In this document: positions 1-8,852 of the stretch, piece by piece | How the letters are laid out: each line of letters begins with the position of its first letter | Position numbering within the stretch: the stretch's first letter is position 1 | Assembly: GCF_003231305.1 (NCBI RefSeq) | Contig: NZ_QKVM01000037.1 | Span: 1 to 62,971 of the forward strand | Source: Pseudomonas sichuanensis | GTDB lineage: Bacteria; Pseudomonadota; Gammaproteobacteria; Pseudomonadales; Pseudomonadaceae | DNA length: 62,971 bases | Direction of reading: 5' to 3' | Made by a program: the position numbers and the translations under genes | The notes under the pieces: generated by a model | Databases searched by the model: none | Told to the model about the DNA's origin: nothing | What the model saw: only the letters and a program-made list of their open reading frames with translations

Positions 1-638
1 GCCGACTGGCCCAGCTCCACGCCCAGCTGGCGAGACAAGCAAGGCCAGCGCTTCCACGCCTCCCCGGTCTCAGGGCTCGACAGCTTGTCGCGATAGCGCT
101 CCACCGATTCCACGGCAAAGCTCTCATCGTCGAGCATTTCATCCACCGAGTGGTGCACCACCTCATCCAGCTGATTGGCAAAGGTCTCGCCGATCAGTTG
201 ATGGGCGATCACGTTGGCCACCGTGGTATCCACCGGAATCAGCGGCTGCTGGAAATGGCGGATGTACAGGTCGTTGACCTCCTCCACCAGACGATGCGCC
301 AGGTAGGCCTCGTCCAGCAGGCAGTCGAGGCCGACATGCCCGGCCATCACGCTGGGTGGCTGCAGGAAGTAGGCTTCGGCGATTTTCAGCACCGGTTTGA
401 TCTGCGACTCGATGCCGGCCTCGCGGGCCACGCTGTGCGCGGCCTCGAGCAACTCCGGCACTTCGTTGATATAGGCGCCGACGAAGCGCGCCAGGGTACC
501 CTGGGCATCCTGCTCGGGTAGTTGGATCGAAGGATGCAAGTGCGGCAATTGCTGCTCGAGACGGGTTTTCAGCTGGCCTGTGCGGCTCTCATGTTGATGG
601 GCATTTTCAATCTGCTCGCGTACAGCAGCGATGTTCAT
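1..638 (-). CDS. Conserved hypothetical protein, 3' end outside window
   Basis: Reading leftward from an ATG at 638, the frame stays open for about 212 codons to the window edge, so the stop lies outside. The start is preceded by a GGAG ribosome site about 8 bases upstream. The protein begins MNIAAVREQIENAHQHESRT. It is acidic, rich in predicted helix, and has no signal peptide, membrane segment or catalytic motif that I recognise. Its position beside the cox operon matches an uncharacterised gene found next to coxB in both P. putida and P. aeruginosa, as I recall. It is transcribed divergently from coxB. That it is a real gene is likely from codon usage and the ribosome site; its function is unknown. 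Confidence 0.75.
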   Translation of the reverse strand, partial: MNIAAVREQIENAHQHESRTGQLKTRLEQQLPHLHPSIQLPEQDAQGTLARFVGAYINEVPELLEAAHSVAREAGIESQIKPVLKIAEAYFLQPPSVMAGHVGLDCLLDEAYLAHRLVEEVNDLYIRHFQQPLIPVDTTVANVIAHQLIGETFANQLDEVVHHSVDEMLDDESFAVESVERYRDKLSSPETGEAWKRWPCLSRQLGVELGQS

Positions 639-1018
639 GACAACTCCAGGGACAAGGCGTTACAAACGGAAGACACTAAGTTAGCTCGCTTACGAGATTG
701 GCTAAGACGCATTTGTTATATCACTGAGACACGTGTAGGAAATTGGCTATATCAATATGCCATCATTGTGCCCCAGCCCAGCATCCATGCGGCTTTCAGC
801 GCAAACGTTTGGTTTGGTGAAAGTCATTTGATGGTGTTCATTGCGCGCCATTGGTCGCTGTCTATACTCCCGATGAAACGTGATTCGTTGATGAGGCCCG
901 ACTGCCTTTAGCAGGGGGCTCGGTCGTCGAAGTCAGCAGTCTTGACCGCCGTACCCTTCTTTGTCGTAGCAGGTCGTCCACGCCTCCGGGACTACAAGAA
1001 CGATAAGGGGAACCCGCA
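639..1018. other. Intergenic region with divergent promoters (coxB side)
   Basis: This 380-base gap lies between two divergently transcribed genes and is more AT-rich than its surroundings at about 660-860. I see no credible coding frame in it. It should hold the promoters of both neighbours; the best candidate on the coxB side is listed separately. Confidence 0.6.
841..868 (+). promoter_or_regulatory. Candidate sigma70 promoter for the cox operon
   Basis: TTGCGC at 841-846 and TATACT at 863-868 are separated by 16 bases. This would give a leader of about 145 bases before coxB. The -10 box matches well and the -35 box moderately. Predicted by eye only. Confidence 0.4.
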
Positions 1019-2146
1019 ATGATGCGACATCCACATGTCTGGATGGGCCTCCTGCTGTGGTCGGTGTTTGGTCAGGCACAGGCTGCATGGACCGTGAACA
1101 TGGCGCCCGGGGCGACGGAAGTCTCCCACGCCGTCTTCGACCTGCACATGACCATCTTCTGGATCTGCGTGATCATCGGCATCGTGGTGTTCGGCGCGAT
1201 GTTCTGGTCGATGGTCATCCACCGCCGCTCCACCGGCCAGCAGCCTGCGCATTTCCACGAGCACACCTGGGTGGAAATCCTCTGGACGGTCGTTCCCTTC
1301 CTGATCCTGGTGGCCATGGCCATCCCGGCCACCAAGACCTTGATCGACATCTACGACGCCACCGACTCGGACATCGATATCCAGGTCACCGGCTACCAGT
1401 GGAAGTGGCACTACAAGTACCTGGGCCAGGACGTCGAGTTCTTCAGCAACCTGGCCACCCCCGCCGACCAGATCCACAACAAGGCGCCCAAGGACGAGCA
1501 CTACCTGCTCGAAGTCGATCAGCCGCTGGTGCTGCCGGTGGGCGCCAAGGTGCGCTTCCTGGTGACGGCCGCCGATGTCATCCACTCCTGGTGGGTGCCG
1601 GCCTTCGCGGTCAAGCGCGACGCCATCCCCGGCTTCGTCAACGAGGCCTGGACGCGTATCGAGAAGCCCGGCATCTACCGCGGCCAGTGCACCGAGCTGT
1701 GCGGCAAGGACCACGGCTTCATGCCGGTGGTGGTCGAGGTGAAATCCAAGGCCGACTACGACACCTGGCTCGGTGAGCGCAAGGCCGAGGCGGCCAAGCT
1801 CAAGGAGCTGACCAGCAAGGAATGGACCCTCGAAGAACTGGTGGCGCGCGGCGACAAGATCTACCACACCACCTGCGTGGCCTGTCACCAGGCCGAGGGC
1901 CAGGGCCTGCCGCCGATGTTCCCGGCGCTCAAAGGCTCGAAGATCGCCACCGGGCCGAAGGAAGGCCATCTGAGCATCGTCTTCCACGGCAAGCCCGGCA
2001 CCGCCATGGCGGCGTTCGGCAAGCAACTCTCGGAAGTCGATATCGCCGCCGTGGTCACCTACGAGCGCAACGCCTGGGGCAACAACAAGGGCGACATGGT
2101 CACGCCGAAGGATGTGCTGGCGCTCAAGCAGGCCGAAGCGCAATGA
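1019..2146 (+). CDS. coxB: Cytochrome c oxidase subunit II with fused cytochrome c domain (caa3 type)
   Basis: Receives electrons from cytochrome c and passes them through CuA to subunit I in the inner membrane. The 375-residue protein has a signal peptide ending near AQA (about residue 22), two membrane segments (about 45-65 and 85-105), and a cupredoxin domain. The CuA ligands are visible in GQCTELCGKDHGFM (about 221-234), with an upstream HSWW near 188. After this comes a C-terminal cytochrome c domain with the heme-binding CVACH at about 286-290. The fusion is what defines a caa3-type enzyme. The start is the first of two ATGs, after AAGGGG. It heads an operon with coxA, ctaG and coxC. 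Confidence 0.97.
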   Translation: MMRHPHVWMGLLLWSVFGQAQAAWTVNMAPGATEVSHAVFDLHMTIFWICVIIGIVVFGAMFWSMVIHRRSTGQQPAHFHEHTWVEILWTVVPFLILVAMAIPATKTLIDIYDATDSDIDIQVTGYQWKWHYKYLGQDVEFFSNLATPADQIHNKAPKDEHYLLEVDQPLVLPVGAKVRFLVTAADVIHSWWVPAFAVKRDAIPGFVNEAWTRIEKPGIYRGQCTELCGKDHGFMPVVVEVKSKADYDTWLGERKAEAAKLKELTSKEWTLEELVARGDKIYHTTCVACHQAEGQGLPPMFPALKGSKIATGPKEGHLSIVFHGKPGTAMAAFGKQLSEVDIAAVVTYERNAWGNNKGDMVTPKDVLALKQAEAQ

Positions 2147-2189
2147 GCCGGGCTACCCGCGGCAATCAGTGGATTGCAGGAGACAGGAC

Positions 2190-3779
2190 ATGAGTGCAGT
2201 GATCGACGACCACGCCCACGGCCATGACCACGCGCACGGCCCGGCCAAGGGCCTGATGCGCTGGGTGCTGACCACCAACCACAAGGACATCGGCACGATG
2301 TACCTGTGGTTCGCCTTCACCATGTTCCTGCTCGGCGGCTCGTTCGCCATGGTGATCCGTGCCGAGCTGTTCCAGCCGGGCCTGCAGATCGTCGAGCCGG
2401 CCTTCTTCAACCAGATGACCACCATGCACGGGCTGATCATGGTGTTCGGCGCGGTGATGCCGGCCTTCGTAGGCCTGGCCAACTGGATGATCCCGCTGAT
2501 GATCGGCGCGCCCGACATGGCCCTGCCGCGGATGAACAACTTCAGCTTCTGGCTGCTGCCGGCGGCCTTCCTGCTGCTGGTCTCGACCCTGTTCAGCCCC
2601 GGCGGCGGGCCGAATTTCGGCTGGACCTTCTACGCCCCGCTTTCAACCACCTACGCCCCGGCCAGCGTGACCTTCTTCATCTTCGCCATCCACCTGATGG
2701 GCATCAGCTCGATCATGGGCGCGATCAACGTGATCGCCACCATCCTCAACCTGCGTGCCCCGGGCATGACCCTGATGAAGATGCCGCTGTTCGTCTGGAC
2801 CTGGCTGATCACCGCGTTCCTGCTGATCGCGGTGATGCCGGTGCTGGCCGGCGTGGTGACCATGATGCTGATGGACATCCACTTCGGCACCAGCTTCTTC
2901 AGCGCTGCCGGCGGCGGCGACCCGGTGCTGTTCCAGCACGTGTTCTGGTTCTTCGGCCACCCCGAGGTGTACATCATGATCCTGCCGGCGTTCGGCGCGG
3001 TCAGCTCGATCATCCCGGCGTTCTCGCGCAAGCCGCTGTTCGGCTACACCTCGATGGTCTACGCCACCGGGGCGATCGCCTTTCTGTCGTTCATCGTCTG
3101 GGCCCACCACATGTTCGTGGTCGGCATCCCGGTGGTGGGCGAGCTGTTCTTCATGTACGCGACCATGCTGATCGCCGTGCCCACCGGGGTGAAGGTGTTC
3201 AACTGGGTCAGCACCATGTGGGAAGGCTCGCTGACCTTCGAGACGCCGATGCTGTTCGCCATCGCCTTCGTCATCCTGTTCACCATCGGCGGGTTCTCCG
3301 GGCTGATGCTGGCCATCGCACCGGCGGACTTCCAGTACCACGACACCTACTTCGTGGTGGCGCACTTCCACTACGTGCTGGTGCCCGGGGCGATCTTCGG
3401 GATCTTCGCCTCGGCCTATTACTGGCTGCCGAAGTGGACCGGGCACATGTACGACGAGACCTTGGGCAAGTTGCACTTCTGGCTGTCGTTCATCGGCATG
3501 AACATGGCCTTCTTCCCCATGCATTTCGTCGGCCTGGCCGGCATGCCCCGGCGGATCCCCGACTACAACCTGCAGTTCGCCGACTTCAACATGGTCTCGT
3601 CGATCGGCGCGTTCATGTTCGGCGCCACGCAGATCTTCTTCCTGTTCATCGTCATCAAGTGCATCCGTGGCGGCGCGCCGGCGCCGGCCAAGCCGTGGGA
3701 CGGTGCCGAGGGGCTGGAGTGGTCGATACCGTCGCCGGCGCCCTACCACACCTTCCAGACTCCGCCGGAAGTGAAGTAG
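2190..3779 (+). CDS. coxA: Cytochrome c oxidase subunit I
   Basis: Catalytic subunit that reduces oxygen at the heme a3-CuB centre while pumping protons. The 529-residue protein has about 12 membrane helices. The CuB/tyrosine motif WFFGHPEVY (about 253-261), the CuB His pair HH at 306-307 and the heme ligands in HFHYVL (392-397) are all intact. I chose the ATG at 2190, with GGAG at 2179-2182, over an in-frame start at 2112 that lies inside coxB. The N-terminus is His-rich (DDHAHGHDHAHG), which may be metal-related, though this is only inference. It lies 43 bases downstream of coxB. Confidence 0.97.
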   Translation: MSAVIDDHAHGHDHAHGPAKGLMRWVLTTNHKDIGTMYLWFAFTMFLLGGSFAMVIRAELFQPGLQIVEPAFFNQMTTMHGLIMVFGAVMPAFVGLANWMIPLMIGAPDMALPRMNNFSFWLLPAAFLLLVSTLFSPGGGPNFGWTFYAPLSTTYAPASVTFFIFAIHLMGISSIMGAINVIATILNLRAPGMTLMKMPLFVWTWLITAFLLIAVMPVLAGVVTMMLMDIHFGTSFFSAAGGGDPVLFQHVFWFFGHPEVYIMILPAFGAVSSIIPAFSRKPLFGYTSMVYATGAIAFLSFIVWAHHMFVVGIPVVGELFFMYATMLIAVPTGVKVFNWVSTMWEGSLTFETPMLFAIAFVILFTIGGFSGLMLAIAPADFQYHDTYFVVAHFHYVLVPGAIFGIFASAYYWLPKWTGHMYDETLGKLHFWLSFIGMNMAFFPMHFVGLAGMPRRIPDYNLQFADFNMVSSIGAFMFGATQIFFLFIVIKCIRGGAPAPAKPWDGAEGLEWSIPSPAPYHTFQTPPEVK

Positions 3780-3789
3780 GAGCGCGCCC

Positions 3790-4347
3790 ATGGACGGCCT
3801 GTCGCTGCGCCGCCTGGTCACCCGCCTGGTCATGCTGACCGTGGTGATGTTCGCCTTCGGCTTTGCCCTGGTGCCGATCTATGACGTGATGTGCAAGGCC
3901 TTCGGCATCAACGGCAAGACCGGCGGGCAGTACGAGGGCAGTCAGGTCAGCGACCCGACGCGTTCGGTGCGGGTGCAGTTCATGTCGACCAACGCGGGCG
4001 ACATGAGCTGGGAGTTCCACTCCAGCGCCGACCAGATCGAGGTCAACCCGGGTGCGGTGAACCAGATGATCTTCATTGCCCGCAACCCGACCAAGCACCC
4101 GATGAGCGCCCAGGCCATCCCCAGCATCACCCCGGCCGAGGCGGCGGCGTATTTCCACAAGACCGAATGCTTCTGCTTCACCCAGCAGGTGCTGCAGCCT
4201 GGCGAGCGCATCGAGATGCCGGTGCGCTTCATCGTCGACCGCGACCTGCCGGATTCGGTGAAACACCTGACCCTGGCCTACACCTTGTTCGACATCACCG
4301 CTCGCCACCCCCCGGTCGCCCAAGCCGCGACCGAGGGCGCCCGTTGA
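3790..4347 (+). CDS. ctaG: Cytochrome c oxidase assembly protein CtaG/Cox11
   Basis: Membrane-anchored copper chaperone that delivers Cu to the CuB site of subunit I. The 185-residue protein has one N-terminal membrane segment (about 8-30), the conserved YDVMC just after it, and the copper-binding CFCF motif in KTECFCFTQQ (about 124-133). It starts 10 bases after coxA, between the subunit I and III genes, which is the usual position in proteobacterial cox operons. Confidence 0.95.
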   Translation: MDGLSLRRLVTRLVMLTVVMFAFGFALVPIYDVMCKAFGINGKTGGQYEGSQVSDPTRSVRVQFMSTNAGDMSWEFHSSADQIEVNPGAVNQMIFIARNPTKHPMSAQAIPSITPAEAAAYFHKTECFCFTQQVLQPGERIEMPVRFIVDRDLPDSVKHLTLAYTLFDITARHPPVAQAATEGAR

Positions 4348-4363
4348 GGGAAGGAGATACGTC

Positions 4364-5251
4364 ATGGCAAGCCACGAGCATTACTACGTACCGGCGCAGA
4401 GCAAGTGGCCGATCATCGCCACGATCGGCATGTTCATCACGGTGTTCGGCCTGGGCACCTGGTTCAACGACCTGAAGGCCGGCCACCCGGAATCCCACGG
4501 GCCGCTGATCTTCTTCGTCGGTGCGCTGTTCCTGGCGTACATGCTGTTCGGCTGGTTCGGCGCGGTGGTCAAGGAGAGTCATGCCGGGTTGTACAGCGCG
4601 CAGATGGACCGCTCGTTCCGCTGGGGCATGAGCTGGTTCATCTTTTCCGAGGTGATGTTCTTCATGGCCTTCTTCGGCGCGCTGTTCTACGTGCGCGTGC
4701 TGGCCGGGCCGTGGCTGGGCGGCGAAGGGGCCAAGGGCGTGGCGCACATGCTCTGGCCCAGTTTCGAGTTCGCCTGGCCGCTGCTGCACACGCCAGACCC
4801 GAAACTGTTCCCGCCGCCTAAAGAGGTCATCGACCCGTGGCACCTGCCGCTGATCAACACCATCCTGCTGGTGAGCTCCAGCGTGACCATCACCATTGCC
4901 CACCATGCCTTGCGCAAGGGGCACCGTGGACCGCTGAAATTCTGGATGGCGCTGACCATTCTCCTGGGTATCAGCTTCATCACGTTGCAGGCCTACGAGT
5001 ACCACGAGGCTTATACCAAGCTGGGGCTGACGCTGGGGTCGGGGATCTATGGCGCGACGTTCTTCATGCTGACCGGCTTCCACGGTGCGCACGTGACCTT
5101 GGGCACGATCATCCTGATCGTGATGTTCGTGCGCATTCTGCGCGGGCACTTCAACCCGGAGAAGCACTTCGGATTCGAGGCCGCCAGCTGGTACTGGCAC
5201 TTCGTCGACGTGGTCTGGGTGGGGTTGTTCATCTTTGTTTACGTTCTATAG
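4364..5251 (+). CDS. coxC: Cytochrome c oxidase subunit III
   Basis: Core membrane subunit III, which stabilises the oxidase. It does not carry redox metals. The 295-residue protein has seven predicted membrane helices and the typical N-terminus (MASHEHYYVPAQSKWP). The C-terminal WYWHFVDVVWVGLFIFVYVL is the hallmark of the family. AAGGAG lies just before the ATG. It is the last gene of the structural operon and is followed by a 58-base perfect palindrome. Confidence 0.96.
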   Translation: MASHEHYYVPAQSKWPIIATIGMFITVFGLGTWFNDLKAGHPESHGPLIFFVGALFLAYMLFGWFGAVVKESHAGLYSAQMDRSFRWGMSWFIFSEVMFFMAFFGALFYVRVLAGPWLGGEGAKGVAHMLWPSFEFAWPLLHTPDPKLFPPPKEVIDPWHLPLINTILLVSSSVTITIAHHALRKGHRGPLKFWMALTILLGISFITLQAYEYHEAYTKLGLTLGSGIYGATFFMLTGFHGAHVTLGTIILIVMFVRILRGHFNPEKHFGFEAASWYWHFVDVVWVGLFIFVYVL

Positions 5252-5260
5252 AACGAAGGC

Positions 5261-5318
5261 CCCGTGGGAGCGGGCTTGCCCCGCGATTGCAATCGCGGGG
5301 CAAGCCCGCTCCCACGGG
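5261..5318. repeat. REP palindrome, 58 bases, after coxC
   Basis: A perfect inverted repeat made of the unit GTGGGAGCGGGCTTGCCCCG and its complement, centred on GATTGCAATC. It sits between the convergent coxC and DUF2909 genes. In RNA it would form a long hairpin, so it may stop transcription or protect the coxC 3' end. Confidence 0.9.
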
Positions 5319-5330
5319 TGAATGAAGTGT

Positions 5331-5534
5331 TCAGAACGGCGCGTGTGACACCAACTGCCCACTGATCAAGCCCCAGGCCACCAGCCCGATGGTCAGGGCC
5401 GCCAGGGTGACACGCAGGGTGAGGGCTTTGAGCAGCCGGGTCGACTGGTCGTCGTCCTTGACCAAAAACACCAGGCCACTGAACAGGCTGGCGACGGTGG
5501 CCAGCAGCATCAGGACTATCGCGGCCTTGAGCAT
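5331..5534 (-). CDS. Twin transmembrane protein, DUF2909 family
   Basis: A 67-residue protein that is nearly all membrane. One segment spans about 3-25 and a second about 40-60, joined by a short charged loop (KDDDQSTR). The ATG at 5534 has GGAG 8-9 bases upstream; longer in-frame extensions run antisense through the SURF1 gene and are not credible. It is transcribed against the flanking cox genes. Small DUF2909 proteins are commonly found in this position in Pseudomonas cox loci, so a role in oxidase assembly is a reasonable but unproven inference. Confidence 0.85.
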   Translation of the reverse strand: MLKAAIVLMLLATVASLFSGLVFLVKDDDQSTRLLKALTLRVTLAALTIGLVAWGLISGQLVSHAPF

Positions 5535-5597
5535 GACGAGACTCCGGGGGGATGCGGTGATGAGTGCAAGTATAGCGTTCGACCTTGCGGGGCCACG

Positions 5598-6341
5598 GTG
5601 AAGCCGTTTCGCCCCGGCTGGATCCCGACCCTGGTGGTGCTTGCGCTGCTGCCGGGGCTGATCGCGCTTGGCTTCTGGCAGCTGGGCCGGGCCGACGACA
5701 AGCGCGCCCTGATGGACAGCTACGCCGAACGCCAGGTGGAGGCGCCACTGGCCGCCGCTCAGCTTGCCCAGTTGCCGGACCCTGCCTTCTACCGAGTGCA
5801 CCTTTATGGCCGTTTCGACGCCCGCCACAGTCTGCTGCTGGACAACCAGATGCGCGACGGCCAGGCCGGCGTCGAACTGCTGCAGCCCTTCCACGACCAG
5901 GCCAGCGGCCAGTGGCTGCTGGTCAATCGCGGCTGGTTGCCCTGGCCCGATCGGCGTGTGCCGGTGCAGTTCGTCACACCCGATCAAGCCCTGGCACTGG
6001 ATGCCTCGGTCTATGTGGCACCCGGCAAGACCTTCCAGTTGCACCCCGACCCCGCCGGCGGCCAGTGGCCGCATCTGCTGACCGCCGTCGACCCGGCCGG
6101 GCTCTGGCAACTGCTGGGGCGTGAAGGCTTCGCCCACGAACTGCGCCTGGAGCCTGGGCCGGCCAGCTACCGACTGGGTTGGCCGGTGGTCGCCATGGGC
6201 CCGGAAAAGCACCTGGGCTATGCCGTGCAGTGGTTTGCCCTGGCCACCACGCTGGTGCTGCTTTACCTGTATTTCGGCTGGCACAACCACAACAAGGAGA
6301 ATCGCCATGGCCGCCGCCACGAGTCCACTGAACGTGCCTGA
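5598..6341 (+). CDS. SURF1 family oxidase assembly protein
   Basis: Inner-membrane protein that helps insert heme a into subunit I. The 247-residue protein has an N-terminal membrane segment (about 9-27), a periplasmic domain and a C-terminal membrane segment (VQWFALATTLVLLYLYFGWH). The family motif of a leading GFWQLGRADDK and a central VNRGWLPW is present. Translation appears to start at GTG 5598; no strong ribosome site is visible. The last 35 bases overlap the next gene in another frame, suggesting coupled translation. It begins the second cox operon, for assembly factors. Confidence 0.92.
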   Translation: MKPFRPGWIPTLVVLALLPGLIALGFWQLGRADDKRALMDSYAERQVEAPLAAAQLAQLPDPAFYRVHLYGRFDARHSLLLDNQMRDGQAGVELLQPFHDQASGQWLLVNRGWLPWPDRRVPVQFVTPDQALALDASVYVAPGKTFQLHPDPAGGQWPHLLTAVDPAGLWQLLGREGFAHELRLEPGPASYRLGWPVVAMGPEKHLGYAVQWFALATTLVLLYLYFGWHNHNKENRHGRRHESTERA

Positions 6342-6885
6342 AGGGCGCAAGGCCCGCGGGCGCTTGCAGCTGCTGTTGATCCTGTTCGTCGTGCTGGGGC
6401 CGATGATCCTCGCCACCAGCATGTACAAACTGCAGTTCTGGGTGCCGGAGGGGCGCAGCTTCCATGGGGTGATGATCGGCAATGGCCAGAGCCGCGCCGA
6501 CATTGGCATCGATGCCCAGGACGAGCGCTGGCAGCTGTTGGTCAGCACTCCGCAGGCCTGCGCCGAGGACTGCCGCCAGCTGGTGTACCTGGCTCGGCAG
6601 ATCCAGGTGGGCCTGGGCCGTGACGCCAGCCGCGCCAGCCATGCCCTGGCCGCCGCGCAGGCGCTCGATGCGGATTACCAGGCTGTGCTCGGTCGTGAAT
6701 ATCCGCAGCTGCAACGCTACCCGCTGGATAGCCAGCGCTACCAGCAGCAGGTCGGCGAGCCCGGCCCGCAGCTGTGGATCGTCGACCCCCACGGCAACCT
6801 GGTGCTGCGCTACGACGCCAAGGTCAACGGCAAGAAAGTGCTGGACGACCTGCGCCACCTGCTCAAGCTGTCCAACATTGGCTAG
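6307..6885 (+). CDS. Membrane-anchored Sco-like protein with CxxxC motif, uncharacterised
   Basis: A 192-residue protein with one N-terminal membrane segment (about 19-38) and a periplasmic domain. It is usually annotated only as hypothetical. It contains CAEDC at 85-89 after WQLLVSTPQA and a histidine at 162 in VDPHGNL. These line up with the copper ligands of the true Sco protein encoded at 8849 (WSLLFFGYTY before CPDIC, and VDHSGNL). This suggests a divergent thioredoxin-fold copper or thiol protein working on the oxidase. The start has AAGGAG 7 bases upstream and overlaps the SURF1 stop. The gene is certain; the Sco link is my inference. Confidence 0.85.
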   Translation: MAAATSPLNVPEGRKARGRLQLLLILFVVLGPMILATSMYKLQFWVPEGRSFHGVMIGNGQSRADIGIDAQDERWQLLVSTPQACAEDCRQLVYLARQIQVGLGRDASRASHALAAAQALDADYQAVLGREYPQLQRYPLDSQRYQQQVGEPGPQLWIVDPHGNLVLRYDAKVNGKKVLDDLRHLLKLSNIG

Positions 6886-6894
6886 GAGCCTGCC

Positions 6895-7968
6895 ATGGCC
6901 AGACCAGGATTTCGCCTTGCCGTGTTCGCCACCCTGCTGGCGTTGTTGGTGGTGTTGCTCGGTGCCTACACCCGCCTGACCCACGCCGGCCTCGGTTGCC
7001 CCGACTGGCCGGGTTGTTACGGCTTCATCGGCGTGCCCAAGAGCGAGGCGCAGTTGGCCCACGCCGAACTGCACTTCCCCGAGCACCCGGTGGAAGAGGC
7101 CAAGGGCTGGGCCGAAATGACCCACCGCTACTTCGCCGGCAGCCTGGCGCTGGTGATCGCCCTGCTCGCCTTCCAGGCCGTGCGCCGGCATGCCCGCGAT
7201 GGCCAGCCTTATCGTCTGCCGCTGCTGTTGCTGGCGGTGGTCCTGGCCCAGGCGGCCTTCGGCATGTGGACGGTGACGCTCAAGTTGTGGCCGCAGGTGG
7301 TCACCGCGCACCTGCTTGGCGGGTTCACCACCCTGAGCCTGCTTTTCCTGCTATCCCTGCGTCTATCCCGGGCCTTTGCGCCACTCCCTAAATTGCCTTT
7401 GAGCCTGCGCCGGATAGCCGCCCTGGCCTTGCTGGTGGTGATCGGCCAGATCGCCCTGGGGGGTTGGGTGAGTGCCAACTATGCGGCGGTGGCCTGTATC
7501 GACCTGCCCACCTGCCATGGCCAGTGGTGGCCGGCGGCGGACTTCAGCAACGGCTTCCACCTTACCCAGCATGTCGGCCCCAACTACCTGGGCGGGCAGC
7601 TGGACAGCGATGCGCGCACGGCGATCCATATCAGCCATCGCCTGGGCGCGTTGCTGGTGACGGCGGTGCTGCTGCTGCTCAGCTGGAAGCTCCAGCGCCA
7701 TGGCCTGGGCGGCCTGGCGCGCCTGGTGTTGCTGGCCCTGGGGCTGCAATTGAGCCTGGGCATCAGCAACGTGCTGCTGCACCTGCCGCTGGCCGTGGCG
7801 GTGGCGCATAACGCCGGCGGCGCCCTGCTGCTGTTGAGCATGGTGCTGGTGAACTACCGCATCCGCGTGGCCGACAAGGTGCGCGTAGGCCAAGGTTGGC
7901 GCCTGACCCCGGTCACCGGCGTGGGCCTCACCCATCACATGAGGAACGATTCGTGGCGACGCTTCTGA
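6895..7968 (+). CDS. ctaA: Heme A synthase (CtaA/Cox15)
   Basis: Converts heme O to heme A, the cofactor of caa3 and aa3 oxidases, in the inner membrane. The 357-residue protein has eight predicted membrane helices and the family motifs TRLTHAGLGCPDWPGCYG near the N-terminus, EMTHRYFAG, a second Cys pair region (ACIDLPTCHG), and the late HISHRLGA and VAHNAGGA histidine motifs. It starts 9 bases after the Sco-like gene and overlaps the following farnesyltransferase gene by 16 bases, so heme O and heme A synthesis are translationally linked. Confidence 0.95.
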   Translation: MARPGFRLAVFATLLALLVVLLGAYTRLTHAGLGCPDWPGCYGFIGVPKSEAQLAHAELHFPEHPVEEAKGWAEMTHRYFAGSLALVIALLAFQAVRRHARDGQPYRLPLLLLAVVLAQAAFGMWTVTLKLWPQVVTAHLLGGFTTLSLLFLLSLRLSRAFAPLPKLPLSLRRIAALALLVVIGQIALGGWVSANYAAVACIDLPTCHGQWWPAADFSNGFHLTQHVGPNYLGGQLDSDARTAIHISHRLGALLVTAVLLLLSWKLQRHGLGGLARLVLLALGLQLSLGISNVLLHLPLAVAVAHNAGGALLLLSMVLVNYRIRVADKVRVGQGWRLTPVTGVGLTHHMRNDSWRRF

Positions 7969-8852
7969 GCGCTGAGCGACAGCGCGCCGGTTGGCGCGAC
8001 TATCTGGAGCTGACCAAGCCCAAGGTGGTGGTGCTGATGCTGATCACCTCACTGGTGGGCATGTTCCTCGCCACCCGTGCCGGCGTGGCCTGGAGCGTGC
8101 TGCTGTTCGGCAACCTGGGCATCGCCCTGTGCGCGGGCGGCGCGGCGGTGGTCAACCATGTGCTGGACCGGCGCATCGATGCGCTGATGGCCCGCACCCA
8201 TAAGCGCCCGTTGGCCCAGGGCCGGGTGGCGCCGCTGCCGGCGCTGTGCTTCGCCACGCTGCTGGCGATGTCGGGGATGGGGTTGCTGCTGGCCTTCACC
8301 AATGCACTGACTGCCTGGCTGACCCTGGCCTCGCTGCTGGGCTATGCGGTGCTCTACACCGGCTTTCTCAAGCGTGCCACGCCGCAGAACATCGTGATCG
8401 GCGGGCTGGCCGGCGCGGCCCCGCCGCTGCTGGGGTGGGTGGCGGTCAGCGGGCATGTGAGTGCCGAGCCGCTGTTGCTGGTGCTGATCATCTTCGCCTG
8501 GACCCCACCGCATTTCTGGGCCCTGGCCATTCACCGCAGGGGCGAGTACGAAAAAGCGGATATTCCGATGCTGCCGGTAACCCACGGCGAGCGTTACACC
8601 GCCTTGCATATCCTGCTGTACACCTTGATTTTACTGGCGGTGAGCCTGCTGCCTTACGCCATCCACATGAGCGGGCCGTTGTACCTGGCCTGCGCCCTGG
8701 GGCTGGGCCTGCGCTTCCTGCACTGGGCCTGGGTGTTGTACCGTGGCACCCGGCCGCACGCGGCGATCAATACGTTCAAGTACTCTATCGGCTACCTGTT
8801 CGCCCTGTTCATCGCCCTGCTCGTTGACCACTACTTGTTGCTGAACCTATGA
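7953..8852 (+). CDS. cyoE: Protoheme IX farnesyltransferase (heme O synthase)
   Basis: Transfers a farnesyl group to heme B to make heme O, which the preceding enzyme oxidises to heme A. The 299-residue membrane protein has the prenyltransferase motifs NHVLDRRIDALMARTHKRPL (first Asp-rich region) and YTGFLKR. GTG at 7953 is chosen because GAGG lies 9 bases upstream and the protein then begins VATLLSAERQRAGWRDYLEL like its relatives. Pseudomonas often has a second copy in the cyo operon, so this is probably the cox-dedicated paralogue (cyoE2/ctaB). Confidence 0.94.
   Translation: MATLLSAERQRAGWRDYLELTKPKVVVLMLITSLVGMFLATRAGVAWSVLLFGNLGIALCAGGAAVVNHVLDRRIDALMARTHKRPLAQGRVAPLPALCFATLLAMSGMGLLLAFTNALTAWLTLASLLGYAVLYTGFLKRATPQNIVIGGLAGAAPPLLGWVAVSGHVSAEPLLLVLIIFAWTPPHFWALAIHRRGEYEKADIPMLPVTHGERYTALHILLYTLILLAVSLLPYAIHMSGPLYLACALGLGLRFLHWAWVLYRGTRPHAAINTFKYSIGYLFALFIALLVDHYLLLNL

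Noticed and set aside
150..911. Two plus-strand frames (123 and 129 codons) at the left edge
   Set aside because: The first is antisense to the minus-strand gene at 1-638, which has a ribosome site and normal codon use; the second crosses an AT-rich promoter region with no ribosome site.
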